Counted from the first letter of the stretch, positions 1 to 8,785 are shown. The stretch: DNA of 64,000 bases from Pseudarthrobacter sp. fls2-241-R2A-127 (GCF_030209355.1 NZ_JARVSF010000007.1:18640-82639), one strand, 5' to 3'. The notes: generated by a model not told the origin, from the letters alone. Numbers and translations: made by a program.

Positions 1-120
1 GCCTTCCTGATCCTCCGGTTCGGTCCGGTCGACGCCACCGCCGGGCTGCTGGTGTTGCCGTACTTTTCCTGGGTCGTCTTTTCCGCCAGCCTGAACCTGT
101 ACGCCGCCGCCCACAACTGA
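1..120 (+). CDS. TspO/MBR family protein, C-terminal fragment
   Basis: The window opens inside a gene. The readable last 39 residues include LPYFSWVVFSASLNLYAAAHN, which matches the last transmembrane helix of the TspO/MBR (tryptophan-rich sensory protein) family: an aromatic W followed by an A-x-x-L-N motif near the C-terminus. TspO proteins are five-helix membrane proteins that bind porphyrins and are tied to oxidative stress. Only about a quarter of the gene is visible, so the assignment rests on one helix. The start lies outside the window. Confidence 0.6.
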   Translation, partial: AFLILRFGPVDATAGLLVLPYFSWVVFSASLNLYAAAHN

Positions 121-367
121 GCGCGCAGCCCATGTGAGTGATTTCACGCAGCACTGGCGTGTTCGGGGGGCTGCGCCAAATTAGAATGGATCCCGGACGC
201 AGGAGTTCTACCGCCGAAAAGTTGCGTTCGCAGCCGGCGGTTTTTCTTTGCACGCGATCCAGGTGCCTGAGGGTCGACCCCTGCAGGTGCCGGTGCCCCT
301 GGACATCATCAGGTGGCCTACATCTGTGTACGAGGACGTACACGGCTGACCCGAGGAAGGTATTTCT

Positions 368-1846
368 GTGAGCCAGACGTCTGATTCTTGTCTTGATACG
401 TGGATGGGCCGGGAGGCCCTCGCCGAGGCCATGATCCCGGTGATTGGCAGGCTGTACCGCGACAACAACGTGGTGACCAGCATCCACGGCCGGAGCCTGA
501 TCAACAAGTCCACCATGAACATCCTCAAGGCACACCGCTTCGCGCGCCGGATGAGCAAGGACGAACTGCTCCTGGAGGACACGGCGCCGCTGCTGAACAC
601 GTTGGCCGGCCTGGACTTGGGCGCTGCCGCGATCGACATCGCCCGCCTGAACCAGAAATTCAAGGAAGAAGGCAACGGAGCCACCCTTGAAGAGTTCCTT
701 CGCGCCGAACTCGCCGAGATCGTTGGCAAGCGTGGTGCCGACGAGCGCACCAGCACCGACGTGGTGCTCTACGGCTTCGGCCGTATCGGGCGGCTCCTGG
801 CACGCCTCCTGATCGAAAAGGCCGGTGGTGGCCACGGCCTGCGCCTGCGCGCCATCGTGGTGCGCCGCGGATCCGACAACGACCTTTCCAAGCGGGCCAG
901 CCTGCTCCGCCGGGACTCCGTCCATGGCTCCTTCGAGGGCACCATCCGCATCGACGAAGAAGCCAACACCATCACCGCCAACGGCGTGCGCATCCAGGTG
1001 ATCTACTCGAACGACCCCGCCACCATCGACTACACCGCCTACGGAATCAAGGATGCCCTGGTGGTGGACAACACGGGCCGCTGGCGCGATGCCGAGGGGC
1101 TGTCCCAGCACCTTCAGAGCAAGGGTGTTGCACGCGTGCTGCTGACGGCTCCGGGCAAGGGTGAGCTGAAGAACATCGTCCACGGCATCAACCACCGGGA
1201 CATCAACGATTCCGACCGGATCGTGTCCGCCGCCTCGTGCACCACCAACGCCATCACCCCGGTCCTGAAGGCCATCAACGACAAGTTCGGTGTGATCCAC
1301 GGGCACGTGGAAACCGTCCACTCCTTCACCAACGACCAGAACCTGATCGACAACTTCCACAAGGGCGACCGCCGGGGGCGTTCCGCCGCGCTCAACATGG
1401 TCATCACCGAAACCGGCGCCGCCAAGGCGGTTGCCAAGGCCCTGCCCGAGCTCCTGGGCAAGCTGACCGGCAGCTCCATCCGCGTTCCCACCCCGGACGT
1501 CTCCCTGGCCATCCTGAACCTCAGCCTGGAGAAGGGCACCACCAAGGATGAGGTGAACAACTACCTGCGCGAGATGTCGCTGCACTCGGACCTGCGCAAG
1601 CAGATCGACTACATCGACTCGCCCGAGGTTGTCTCCACCGACTTCGTGGGCTCCCGACGTGCAGGCATTGTTGACGGCCTGGCCACGGTTTCCACGGACA
1701 AGAACCTGGTCCTCTACGTCTGGTACGACAACGAATTCGGCTACAGCTGCCAGGTGGTACGGGTCATGGAAGAAATGGCCGGCGTGAACCCGCCTGCGTT
1801 CCCCGCCAAGGAAAGCGCGGCCGCCCTGGCCGCAATCGCCGTCTGA
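368..1846 (+). CDS. gap: Glyceraldehyde-3-phosphate dehydrogenase, long form
   Basis: Interconverts glyceraldehyde 3-phosphate and 1,3-bisphosphoglycerate in the cytoplasm. The protein has 492 residues against about 335 for ordinary GAPDH. Residues 1-130 are an N-terminal extension, the Rossmann glycine motif YGFGRIGRLLARL sits near residue 134, the catalytic cysteine is in SCTTN at about 291, and the catalytic histidine is in VETVHSF. The extended architecture is that of Corynebacterium GapB (about 480 residues), which is known as a gluconeogenic, NADP-accepting enzyme; that role is inferred here from length only. Start is GTG with a GAGGAAGG ribosome site just upstream. It stands alone, with a hairpin after it. 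Confidence 0.93.
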   Translation: MSQTSDSCLDTWMGREALAEAMIPVIGRLYRDNNVVTSIHGRSLINKSTMNILKAHRFARRMSKDELLLEDTAPLLNTLAGLDLGAAAIDIARLNQKFKEEGNGATLEEFLRAELAEIVGKRGADERTSTDVVLYGFGRIGRLLARLLIEKAGGGHGLRLRAIVVRRGSDNDLSKRASLLRRDSVHGSFEGTIRIDEEANTITANGVRIQVIYSNDPATIDYTAYGIKDALVVDNTGRWRDAEGLSQHLQSKGVARVLLTAPGKGELKNIVHGINHRDINDSDRIVSAASCTTNAITPVLKAINDKFGVIHGHVETVHSFTNDQNLIDNFHKGDRRGRSAALNMVITETGAAKAVAKALPELLGKLTGSSIRVPTPDVSLAILNLSLEKGTTKDEVNNYLREMSLHSDLRKQIDYIDSPEVVSTDFVGSRRAGIVDGLATVSTDKNLVLYVWYDNEFGYSCQVVRVMEEMAGVNPPAFPAKESAAALAAIAV

Positions 1847-1869
1847 CCAAAAGCGACACGTCCGGCCAA

Positions 1870-1901
1870 TTCCCGGCTGGTTCACTGGAATCAGCCGGGA
1901 A
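1870..1901 (+). terminator. Hairpin after gap
   Basis: Perfect 10-bp inverted repeat (TTCCCGGCTG / CAGCCGGGAA) around a 12-base loop, extended outside by a further imperfect TCCGG/CCGGA pairing. There is no U run, so it may be a processing or weak termination structure. Confidence 0.4.
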
Positions 1902-1920
1902 ACCGGACCAAACTGGTGGC

Positions 1921-2130
1921 ATGGACAAAGAATCGACTCTTCAGCACGAAACCACCCTCGAACACGCACTCGACGTGGCGAAGGCCAACCACAAGGAAGC
2001 CCTGAGGCTCCTTGAGGGCGCCCGCGCCGCGCACCAGGCAGGAGACGCCAGCGAAGAGCGCGTCCGGCAGCTCGAGGAACTCCTGGCTACCGCGGAGGAG
2101 GATCTCCGAAGGGTCACGCGCGAGCAATAG
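1921..2130 (+). CDS. Small charged coiled-coil protein, unknown function
   Basis: A 69-residue protein rich in Glu, Ala, Arg and Leu (for example RQLEELLATAEEDLRRV), predicted by eye to form one long amphipathic helix or coiled coil. No signal peptide, cysteine or known motif. Codon use is like that of its neighbours (strong G/C third positions), which supports real coding. The ribosome site is weak. I do not recognise the family; a small cytoplasmic adaptor or stress protein is only a guess. Confidence 0.55.
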   Translation: MDKESTLQHETTLEHALDVAKANHKEALRLLEGARAAHQAGDASEERVRQLEELLATAEEDLRRVTREQ

Positions 2131-2246
2131 ATGAGGGCGGCGTGTGATCCATCACTCGTCCTCCACAGTGTGGATATAGGCGGCCGGCTGCGTCCCCTGT
2201 CCTAGGCTCTTGGAGTGCCTACCTTTAGCGATCGGGTCTCAGGGCC

Positions 2247-3044
2247 GTGACTGTCAGCTGGTCCGCCTACCGCCGTGCGCGCCGCCGTTCCCGGCAGGCC
2301 TGGGGGCTGCTGGCAGCGGTCGCCGTCTCTGTCATAGCCGGGCTGTTCTGGTTCTTTACTGCCGGACAGTTCGCCGCGGCTGGCCCGGCGCCCGCCGGAC
2401 CAGCCGAGGCACCGGTGTTCGATGCCGCCTTTATGAAACCGGTGGCCGAGCCCAACCCCGTACCCGCGGGCGCCGCTCTCGCCGCCCTTGACGGCCTGGC
2501 CGTGAAAGGCAGGGCACCGAATACCGGCTACAGCCGGGAAGCCTTTGGCCAGGCGTGGCTCGATGTGGACCGGAACGGTTGCGATACCCGCAACGACATC
2601 CTGCGGCGCGATCTTGCCGGAGTGGTATTCACCGAAGGTTCCGCGTGCAAGGTAACGGGCGGCCATTTCCAGGAACCGTACACCGGACAGGCCATCGAAT
2701 TCCGTCGCGGCGCCGAGACCAGCAGCGCGGTGCAGATCGACCATGTGGTGCCCTTGGGTGACGCCTGGCAAAAGGGTGCGCAGGGACTGGCGCCCAAGGA
2801 ACGCCAGAGCCTGGCCAATGATCCCCTGAACCTGATCGCCGCCGACGGTCAGTCGAACCAGAAAAAGAGCGCCGGGGACGCGGCAACGTGGCTGCCGAAA
2901 AACACCGCGATCCGCTGCCATTACGTGGCCCGGCAGATCTCCGTCAAGGCTGCTTACGGCCTGTGGGTGACGGCTGCCGAGAAGGATGCCATGAAACAGG
3001 TTTTGGCATCCTGCCCCGGGCAGCAGACGATTGCCGCCCGTTGA
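2247..3044 (+). CDS. Membrane-anchored HNH nuclease (DUF1524/GmrSD C-terminal type)
   Basis: 265 residues. One N-terminal transmembrane segment at about residues 14-36 (AAVAVSVIAGLFWFF) follows a basic stretch. The C-terminal half carries the HNH core: DHVVPLGDAW at about 164, then ANDPLNLIAADGQSNQKKS and a late HYVARQ, with two conserved Cys (NGCDTRND and SACKVTGG) that could form a disulfide outside the membrane. Actinobacterial proteins of this build are annotated as HNH endonuclease family proteins and are expected to act outside the cytoplasm as non-specific nucleases. GTG start. No restriction or modification partner is nearby, so it is not obviously a defence gene. Confidence 0.85.
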   Translation: MTVSWSAYRRARRRSRQAWGLLAAVAVSVIAGLFWFFTAGQFAAAGPAPAGPAEAPVFDAAFMKPVAEPNPVPAGAALAALDGLAVKGRAPNTGYSREAFGQAWLDVDRNGCDTRNDILRRDLAGVVFTEGSACKVTGGHFQEPYTGQAIEFRRGAETSSAVQIDHVVPLGDAWQKGAQGLAPKERQSLANDPLNLIAADGQSNQKKSAGDAATWLPKNTAIRCHYVARQISVKAAYGLWVTAAEKDAMKQVLASCPGQQTIAAR

Positions 3045-3062
3045 GCGGTAAGCGGCAGGCGC

Positions 3063-3635
3063 TTAGTGGCCGAACGGGTCGGGATCGACGCCGGGCATCC
3101 AGATCAGCCCTGGAACGCCCCACCCGTTCTTCTTGGCCTGCTTGAGGGCCTTGCGGGAGTAGCGGTCCATTAGCCGGTTGACATACAGCTTGCCGTCCAG
3201 ATGGTCGAATTCATGCTGGATGACCCTGGCAAACCAGCCCGTGGCCTCAAATTTCACCGGCTCGCCAAAACCGTCGAAGCCTTCCACCCGGGCCCACTCG
3301 GCCCGCTTGAGCGGGTACTGCTCGCCCGGGAAGGACAGGCAACCCTCTTCCTCCTCGTCCGGGTCCGGGGTGGCGCCGGAGACCTTGGAGAGGGTCAGGA
3401 CAGGGTTCACCAGCACACCGCTCGGGGGAGCGCCGTCGTCGTTGGCGTACTTGTAGACAAAGATCCGCTTGCCGACGCCGACTTGCGGTGCCGCGAGGCC
3501 CACACCGTTGGCGGCGTCATTGGTCTCGAACATGTCGGCAATCAGGGTCCGCAGTTCGTCGTCGAAAACCTCGACTTCCGCTGCCCGGCGGTGCAGGACG
3601 GGCTCGCCCCAGATGGTGATCGGCAGAACGGTCAT
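3063..3635 (-). CDS. def: Peptide deformylase
   Basis: Removes the N-formyl group from nascent proteins. All three family motifs are present: GVGLAAPQVG, EEGCLSFPG (metal-binding Cys) and QHEFDHLDG (two metal His and the catalytic Glu). Length 190 residues, usual for actinobacterial Def. An acidic insertion GATPDPDEEEEGCL precedes motif II. ATG start; transcribed separately, convergent with the HNH nuclease gene. Confidence 0.96.
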   Translation of the reverse strand: MTVLPITIWGEPVLHRRAAEVEVFDDELRTLIADMFETNDAANGVGLAAPQVGVGKRIFVYKYANDDGAPPSGVLVNPVLTLSKVSGATPDPDEEEEGCLSFPGEQYPLKRAEWARVEGFDGFGEPVKFEATGWFARVIQHEFDHLDGKLYVNRLMDRYSRKALKQAKKNGWGVPGLIWMPGVDPDPFGH

Positions 3636-3699
3636 AGTATTAGTCCTTCGGCTTCGAGGCCGGCGCCGCCGGCATCACTGCACGTACCTTGGTGGGACA

Positions 3700-3746
3700 C
3701 AACAAGGGAGGCCGCACCGGATATTCCGGTGCGGCCTCCCTTGTTG
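3700..3746 (-). terminator. Perfect 22-bp hairpin downstream of tRNA-His
   Basis: Arms at 3700-3721 and 3725-3746 are perfectly complementary with a TAT loop. Read on the minus strand it lies 26 bases after the tRNA-His gene and its 3' arm ends in TTGTTGTG, so it is the likely end of the tRNA transcript. It also sits upstream of def. Confidence 0.75.
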
Positions 3747-3771
3747 ACGGCTGCAAGTGCCGCCCCGTGAG

Positions 3772-3845
3772 GGTGAGCGACGGGGGTTGAACCCGCGACC
3801 TCCTGGACCACAACCAGGCGCTCTGCCAACTGAGCTACGCCCACC
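3772..3845 (-). tRNA. tRNA-His (GTG)
   Basis: Cloverleaf on the minus strand: acceptor GTGGGCG pairs with CGCTCAC, an extra 5' G (position -1) faces C73 as in tRNA-His, the D-arm is GCTCAGTTGGCAGAGC, the anticodon loop is TTGTGGT with anticodon GTG, and the T-arm carries GGTTCAACC. CCA is not encoded. Confidence 0.95.
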
Positions 3846-3973
3846 ATGAGCTTCAAGGGCTTTCCGTGTTACCGGCTCCCTGGAAACGCAACTCAAATAG
3901 CTTACCTGCTCGGAAGGGGTGCTTCGTCCACTTTCGGCGATTTCCGCGAAATTTCATCCAAACGTGGCGCAGA

Positions 3974-4603
3974 TTACTCTCCGGCCAGGCCGGCCGCATC
4001 GTCGCTGGTGATGCGCCGGGCAATCTTCTGGGCCGTGGTGCTGTCGGGCCCGGGCGCCGGCACGAACACCGCTTCGCGGTAGTAACGGAGTTCGTCGATG
4101 GAGTCCTTGATGTCACCCAGTGCGCGGTGGCCGCCCTTCTTGGCCGGTGACTGGAAGTACGCCCGCGCGAACCAGCGGCGGGAGAGTTCCTTGATGGTGC
4201 TGACGTCGATCACCCGGTAATGCAGGTGCTCCACGACGGCGGGCATGTCGCGGGAGAGGAACACCCGGTCGGTGCCCACGGAGTTGCCGCCAAGCGGAGC
4301 CTTCCTCGGATCCGGAACCCAGGCCGAGATGTACTCCATGACGGCGGCCTCGGCCTCCGCCATGGTCTTGCCGTGGGGGAGTTCCGCGAGGAGCCCGGAC
4401 TTGGTGTGCATGTCCCGGACGAAATCGGACATCTGGGCGACAGCGGCATCCTCGGGCTTGATGACCACGTCCACACCGTCCCCGAGGATGTTCAGTTCCG
4501 AATCGGTGACCAGGGCTGCCACCTCGATGAGGGCGTCGTTCTTGATGTCCAGGCCGGTCATTTCGCAGTCGATCCAGACGATTCGTTCGTTAGATATAGG
4601 CAC
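3974..4603 (-). CDS. orn: Oligoribonuclease
   Basis: DEDDh-family 3'-5' exonuclease that degrades 2-5 nt RNAs, including the linear products of cyclic dinucleotide breakdown. 209 residues. Motif ExoI is IVWIDCEMTGLD near the N-terminus, and the DEDDh signature ends with GGHRALGDIKDSIDELRYYR, which supplies the catalytic H and D. Start is GTG. Single gene, upstream of tRNA-His on the same strand. Confidence 0.95.
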   Translation of the reverse strand: MPISNERIVWIDCEMTGLDIKNDALIEVAALVTDSELNILGDGVDVVIKPEDAAVAQMSDFVRDMHTKSGLLAELPHGKTMAEAEAAVMEYISAWVPDPRKAPLGGNSVGTDRVFLSRDMPAVVEHLHYRVIDVSTIKELSRRWFARAYFQSPAKKGGHRALGDIKDSIDELRYYREAVFVPAPGPDSTTAQKIARRITSDDAAGLAGE

Positions 4604-4756
4604 CGGACCAGCCTACCGTTACACTCCCGGACGCCCGGCCGATGCTAGGATTTCGCATACGCGGCGGGGCGACCCGCCGCCCTCGAGTACGTCCCCGGCC
4701 GCCCTCGCGGTCCGCCGGGCCACAGCGGAAACGCAAGAAGATTGGACATTCCTGAG

Positions 4757-6283
4757 ATGACGGCGGCCGGTACTGCCCCGGGCGGCGGTGCAGAAGTGGA
4801 CAATCCCCGCTCGCCCCTGCTTGCCGGGTTCCTCGGATCGATGTTCATGATGATCGGTTCGGCCGGCGTGGGCTGGCTCGCGCCGGTCTCCGAACTCCGC
4901 CGTATGCCGCTGTTCATTTGGATGCGCACCGAAGCGCCGGGCGTGGCACTGTCCATCGTCCTGGTCGCCGCAGGGGGCATGCTGCTGGTGCGTGCCTGGC
5001 TGCGGCTCGGCCAAAAAGTGCGGGTATGGGGCGACCAGGCCCGGCGTGCCACCTTGGCGGCGGTGGTGGCGTGGGGACTCCCCATGATGTTCAGCGTGCC
5101 GTTGTTCAGCCGCGACGTCTATGCCTACATCGGCCAGGGGCGGCTCATGGTGGAAGGGTTCAACCCCTACGAACACGGCATATCCGCACTGTCCAACTAC
5201 TTCCAGTTGGGGGCTGACAAGCAGTGGACCGAAGCCCCCGTTCCGTACGGCCAGCTGTTCCTCTGGATCGAGCAGTTCGTCGTGTGGGTAACCAGCGTCC
5301 AGCCGGAAACCTGCATCATGCTTTTCCGGCTTGTTTCCCTGGCCGGCGTGGCGCTCTGCGTGATCTATGTGCCCCGCCTGGCAGCGTTGCACGGCATCAA
5401 TCCGCACCGGGCCCTGTGGCTCACCGCTGCCAACCCGCTCTTCCTGACCAACTTCATCGCCAGCGTGCACAATGACTCGCTCATGATCGGGCTGGCACTT
5501 GCCGGGCTCTACTACTCCGCGACCCGCCGCGAGGTCCGGGGAATTGTCCTGGTCACGCTGTCCATCGCCGTCAAGCCCATCACCATCGTCTTCCTCCCGT
5601 TCATCGGCCTCCTCTGGGCGGGGAGGAACGCTGGGTGGCTGCGGAAGTTCGCGTTCTGGGCCCTCACAGCTGGCCTGAGCCTGGCATTGCTGGCCCTCAT
5701 GAGCATGGTCAACGGCTTCGGCTTTGGCTGGATCAACGGGCTCTCCGCCCCCGGAAGCATCTCCATCTGGTATGCCCCGGTGGGCCTGATTGGCATGGTG
5801 GTGGGTTCCCTTTCCAACGCCTTCGGGCTGGACGGCTCAGTCCCGGCGGGTTGGGTTTTCGACGCCGGCAAGCTGCTGGCCGTGGCCATCCTCGCCTGGC
5901 AGATCCTCAAGGGCGACCATGACCGCCTGATGCGCCGGCTCACGCTCGGCCTGGCCGCAGTGGTCCTGCTGGCGCCCATCATCCAGTCCTGGTACGTGGT
6001 ATGGCTGATCCCGTTGTTTGCCGTGACCGGCATCCGCAACGACTGGCAAGTCAAGGCCCTGTACTTCGTGGTGTCGTTCTTCATGATCTACGCCATTTCG
6101 GACCAGCTGGACGTGTTCCCCTACTTGCAGACCCAGGACCTGGGCTTCGCCCTCCTGCTGGCCCGGATCGCCGCGGCCCTGACCGCACTCCTCTTTGGGC
6201 TTTACCTGATCTTCTGGGATCCCGGCACCCGCCGGCTCTTCCGCAAGACGCACGAGCCCGTCGTCGAACGCCCGGTGATCTAG
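4757..6283 (+). CDS. Polyprenol-phosphomannose-dependent mannosyltransferase (MptB-like)
   Basis: Integral membrane GT-C glycosyltransferase of about 508 residues with roughly a dozen hydrophobic helices. The first-loop acidic motif SRDVYAYIGQGRLMVEGF, followed by NPYEHG, is typical of the MptB family, which extends alpha-1,6-mannan on lipid carriers at the outer membrane face. HNDSLMIGLALAG and KPITIVFLPF are further family-like stretches. I chose ATG at 4757; an in-frame TTG at 4742 would add five residues. In Arthrobacter relatives lipomannan-type glycolipids exist, so a role in envelope mannolipid synthesis is plausible but the acceptor is unknown. Confidence 0.8.
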   Translation: MTAAGTAPGGGAEVDNPRSPLLAGFLGSMFMMIGSAGVGWLAPVSELRRMPLFIWMRTEAPGVALSIVLVAAGGMLLVRAWLRLGQKVRVWGDQARRATLAAVVAWGLPMMFSVPLFSRDVYAYIGQGRLMVEGFNPYEHGISALSNYFQLGADKQWTEAPVPYGQLFLWIEQFVVWVTSVQPETCIMLFRLVSLAGVALCVIYVPRLAALHGINPHRALWLTAANPLFLTNFIASVHNDSLMIGLALAGLYYSATRREVRGIVLVTLSIAVKPITIVFLPFIGLLWAGRNAGWLRKFAFWALTAGLSLALLALMSMVNGFGFGWINGLSAPGSISIWYAPVGLIGMVVGSLSNAFGLDGSVPAGWVFDAGKLLAVAILAWQILKGDHDRLMRRLTLGLAAVVLLAPIIQSWYVVWLIPLFAVTGIRNDWQVKALYFVVSFFMIYAISDQLDVFPYLQTQDLGFALLLARIAAALTALLFGLYLIFWDPGTRRLFRKTHEPVVERPVI

Positions 6284-6313
6284 CGGTACTCAGCACCGCC
6301 TGCGGCGCCGAGG

Positions 6314-7021
6314 CTAGGACTTGCCGGTGCCGGCGCCGATCCTGCGCAGGGCCTCCCTGCGCGACAACGGACTCAGCTCCTGCCCATGCCGGGCGACGAA
6401 ATCGGCTACCCATTCCGGTGACGTTTTGGCGAACTCGCGCAGCGCCCAGCCAATCGCCTTGCGGATGAAGAATTCCTGGTCCGCCATGTTCGGCTCAATG
6501 ACGTCGGCGAGCAGCGCCCTGTCGGTGGCCTGCTTCGCCCGGAGCTGCGACGTAATGGACGCGCGCCGGATCCAGAAGTCCGGATCCCGGCTCCATGTCC
6601 TGAGGACAGCGGACATCTCGGCAGGGTGCACCAACAGCAGCCCGCAGATCCGGCCGGACACGCCGTCCACAAAGTCCCACCAGGCGCCGGTGCGGATGAT
6701 TTCCTCGTACACCGGCAGCATCTCCAAGTCGTTGGCAAGCAGCCGGTTGGCGGTCAGGTCGATGGCTGCATAGCGCTCTTCCCGGAACGCGGCCGTGCGC
6801 CACAGTTCCAGGACTGTGGCGCGCAGCCCGGCGGCCGATGCGGGGGGAAACTCTGACGTGGCCTGCGCCGCGATCCGGCGGACATTCGGGACACGGACCC
6901 CCAGGGACGGCACCGAAGATTTCATGTAAGCCTGCGCACCGGCGGCACGCGCGGGATCGGACAGCTCCCACAGTGCGCTCTTGACTGCAGCGATAAGGTG
7001 CTGGTCGGGTCCCGCTTCCAT
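6314..7021 (-). CDS. DNA alkylation repair protein (AlkD-like HEAT-repeat)
   Basis: 235 residues, mainly alpha-helical, with the family pattern of short paired helices: GVRVPNVRRIAAQ early (the GV..P..R motif), ELWRTAAFREERYAAI, then WWDFVDGVSG and the late block FFIRKAIGWALREFAKTSPEWVADFV. Such proteins excise N3- and N7-alkylpurines without flipping the base. ATG start. It diverges from the aldose epimerase gene with about 80 bases between the starts. Confidence 0.88.
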   Translation of the reverse strand: MEAGPDQHLIAAVKSALWELSDPARAAGAQAYMKSSVPSLGVRVPNVRRIAAQATSEFPPASAAGLRATVLELWRTAAFREERYAAIDLTANRLLANDLEMLPVYEEIIRTGAWWDFVDGVSGRICGLLLVHPAEMSAVLRTWSRDPDFWIRRASITSQLRAKQATDRALLADVIEPNMADQEFFIRKAIGWALREFAKTSPEWVADFVARHGQELSPLSRREALRRIGAGTGKS

Positions 7022-7064
7022 GTGGCAACTCTAACCAGCCGGGATCCGGCCGGATAACGTATTC

Positions 7065-7080
7065 TGTTTAGCGCTAACAA
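7065..7080. promoter_or_regulatory. LacI-type operator before aldose epimerase gene
   Basis: The sequence TGTTTAGCGCTAACAA contains the perfect palindrome TTAGCGCTAA centred on CG, the layout of LacI/GalR-family operators (for example TGTTAGCGCTAACA). It lies 20-35 bases before the epimerase start. It differs from the boxes next to the local lacI gene, so another regulator probably uses it. Confidence 0.5.
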
Positions 7081-7100
7081 AACTTACTGTGAAGGACGCC

Positions 7101-8012
7101 ATGCCCGGAACCGAAGTCCACCTGGCCCACGGACCCTACACCGCCGTCGTGACCACCCGCGGCGGCGCCCTCCGAGAGCTGCGCTGCGGTGACCGGAACC
7201 TGGTGGTGGGCTTTGGCCCGGGAGGCGCTGTGCCCGACTACCGGGGCGTCATCTGCGCGCCGTGGCCCAACCGGCTTGCGGACGGCACCTATCCCTATGC
7301 CGGCACGTCATATGCTGCAGCCGTCAATGAGCCCGAACGCGGCTCCGCCCTGCACGGGCTGGCGATCCACCGCGCGTGGGCGGTCCAGGAGGCTGGCGCG
7401 GACAGGGCGGTCCTGCGCTGCCGTATCCCGTCCGGCCCGGATTATCCCGGCGACCTTGAGCTCACGGTCACGTACTCCCTTTCGGACGACGGCCTCCAGG
7501 GAACAGTGCAGGCGGTCAACGCCGGCACCCGGCTGGCGCCGTACGGGGTGTGCCCGCATCCCTATCTGGTGGCCGGTCCTTCCCCCTTGGATGACTGGTC
7601 GCTGGAATTTGCCGCCGGCACCTACCTGGAGGTCACGCCGGACCGGCTGCTGCCCGTGGGCCTGCGTCCGGTCGAGGGAGGCGACTTCGACTTCCGCTCG
7701 TCCCGGCTCCTTGGCCAGGTCAAGATAGACCACGCTTTCAAGGACATATCCCGCGACGCTGCCGGGCTGGCACGCGTCCGGGTCCTTGATCCATCGGGAA
7801 CCGGCGTTGAACTGGAATGGGGGCCGGAGTGGCCCTGGGTCCAGGTGCATACGGGGGATAAGCCTGTTGGACCGGACCGCCTGGGCCTGGCGGTTGAGCC
7901 CATGACGTGCCCGCCGGACGCCTTCAATTCCGGAACAGACCTGATCCATCTCGAGCCGGGCGGGTCCCACTCAGCAAGCTGGACCATCCGCGCCGTGGAC
8001 CAGCGGGACTAA
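7101..8012 (+). CDS. Aldose 1-epimerase family protein
   Basis: Galactose mutarotase-like beta-sandwich, 303 residues. Interconverts alpha and beta anomers of an aldose. Catalytic-type histidines appear in GSALHGLAIHRAW and VCPHPYLVAG, and the general base Glu in GLAVEPMTCPPDAFNSG near the C-terminus. I take the ATG at 7101 after AAGGA; a GTG at 7089 would add four residues. Its stop overlaps the 3' end of the convergent hydrolase gene by four bases. With the neighbouring xyl and Gfo/Idh genes it fits general sugar intake, but its sugar is not evident. Confidence 0.88.
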   Translation: MPGTEVHLAHGPYTAVVTTRGGALRELRCGDRNLVVGFGPGGAVPDYRGVICAPWPNRLADGTYPYAGTSYAAAVNEPERGSALHGLAIHRAWAVQEAGADRAVLRCRIPSGPDYPGDLELTVTYSLSDDGLQGTVQAVNAGTRLAPYGVCPHPYLVAGPSPLDDWSLEFAAGTYLEVTPDRLLPVGLRPVEGGDFDFRSSRLLGQVKIDHAFKDISRDAAGLARVRVLDPSGTGVELEWGPEWPWVQVHTGDKPVGPDRLGLAVEPMTCPPDAFNSGTDLIHLEPGGSHSASWTIRAVDQRD

Positions 8013-8785
8013 CGGGAGCCGGCTGCCGCGGCTCGGGTTGTTGCGGCCGCGCAGTCCGCCCAGCCGGCACGCTCCAGCCATGACGCACACAGCCCCGTCC
8101 ACTGTCCGGGGCCGGGGTCCCCAACCGCCAGGCCCAGGCCGTGGCGCCCCGCAGGGAAGACGTGCAGTTCGGCGGGAACGCCGGCGGCTATCAGGGCCTT
8201 GGCGTAGTTCAGGCTGTTGGCCACCGGGACGGCGTCGTCGTCCGCGGTGTGCCAGAGGAAAGCCGGCGGGGTCCGGGCCGTCACGTTCAGCTCGGCGGAC
8301 AGCGCCACGAGGAGGTCCGACGGCGGCAGGTCGCCCAGGAGGTTGTCCACCGACCCCTGGTGCATGTCCTGGACCATGGACACCACCGGGTAGCAAAGGA
8401 TCGAGAGGTCAGGGACGGCGGCGTCGACGTCGAGGTCCCGGTTGCCGGTGATGGTTGCGGTGGAGAGCGTGGCCGCCAGATGGCCGCCGGCCGAGAATCC
8501 CAGGACCCCCACGCGCTTGTGGTCCACGTCGAGCCCGTGCGGTCCGCTCCGGATGAAGAGCATGGCCTCCTTGGCGTCTTCGAGGGGCGCGGGGTGGCGG
8601 TCCGGGGCCACACGGTAGCGCAGGACAAAAGCGTGGATCCCCAGCGAAGCGAGCCATTCCGCCACCGGTTCCGCTTCGTGGTCCGCCTGGCGTGCGTAGC
8701 CGCCGCCCGGCAGGACAAGGATGGCCGGGTGGGGGCCGGCAGCATCCGTGCGCGCCGGAATTGCGGTGATCCTGTGCGGCCTCAT
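8009..8785 (-). CDS. Alpha/beta hydrolase (acetyl-xylan esterase/BD-FAE type)
   Basis: 258 residues. The oxyanion-hole motif LPGGGYARQADHEAEPVA, the nucleophile elbow GFSAGGHLA, the acid in TADDDAVPV and the histidine in PAGRHGLGLA form a complete serine hydrolase triad in the BD-FAE/acetyl esterase order. No signal peptide is seen, so it should act on imported, acylated sugars in the cytoplasm. The start ATG overlaps the lacI stop as ATGA, so the two genes are translationally coupled and share the lacI promoter. Frames longer than this on the same strand run into lacI and are not used. Confidence 0.87.
   Translation of the reverse strand: MRPHRITAIPARTDAAGPHPAILVLPGGGYARQADHEAEPVAEWLASLGIHAFVLRYRVAPDRHPAPLEDAKEAMLFIRSGPHGLDVDHKRVGVLGFSAGGHLAATLSTATITGNRDLDVDAAVPDLSILCYPVVSMVQDMHQGSVDNLLGDLPPSDLLVALSAELNVTARTPPAFLWHTADDDAVPVANSLNYAKALIAAGVPAELHVFPAGRHGLGLAVGDPGPGQWTGLCASWLERAGWADCAAATTRAAAAGSR

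Noticed and set aside
2247..3044. HNH nuclease as a restriction or anti-phage system
   Set aside because: It has a membrane anchor and stands alone, with no methylase, helicase or GTPase partner nearby, so defence is not supported.
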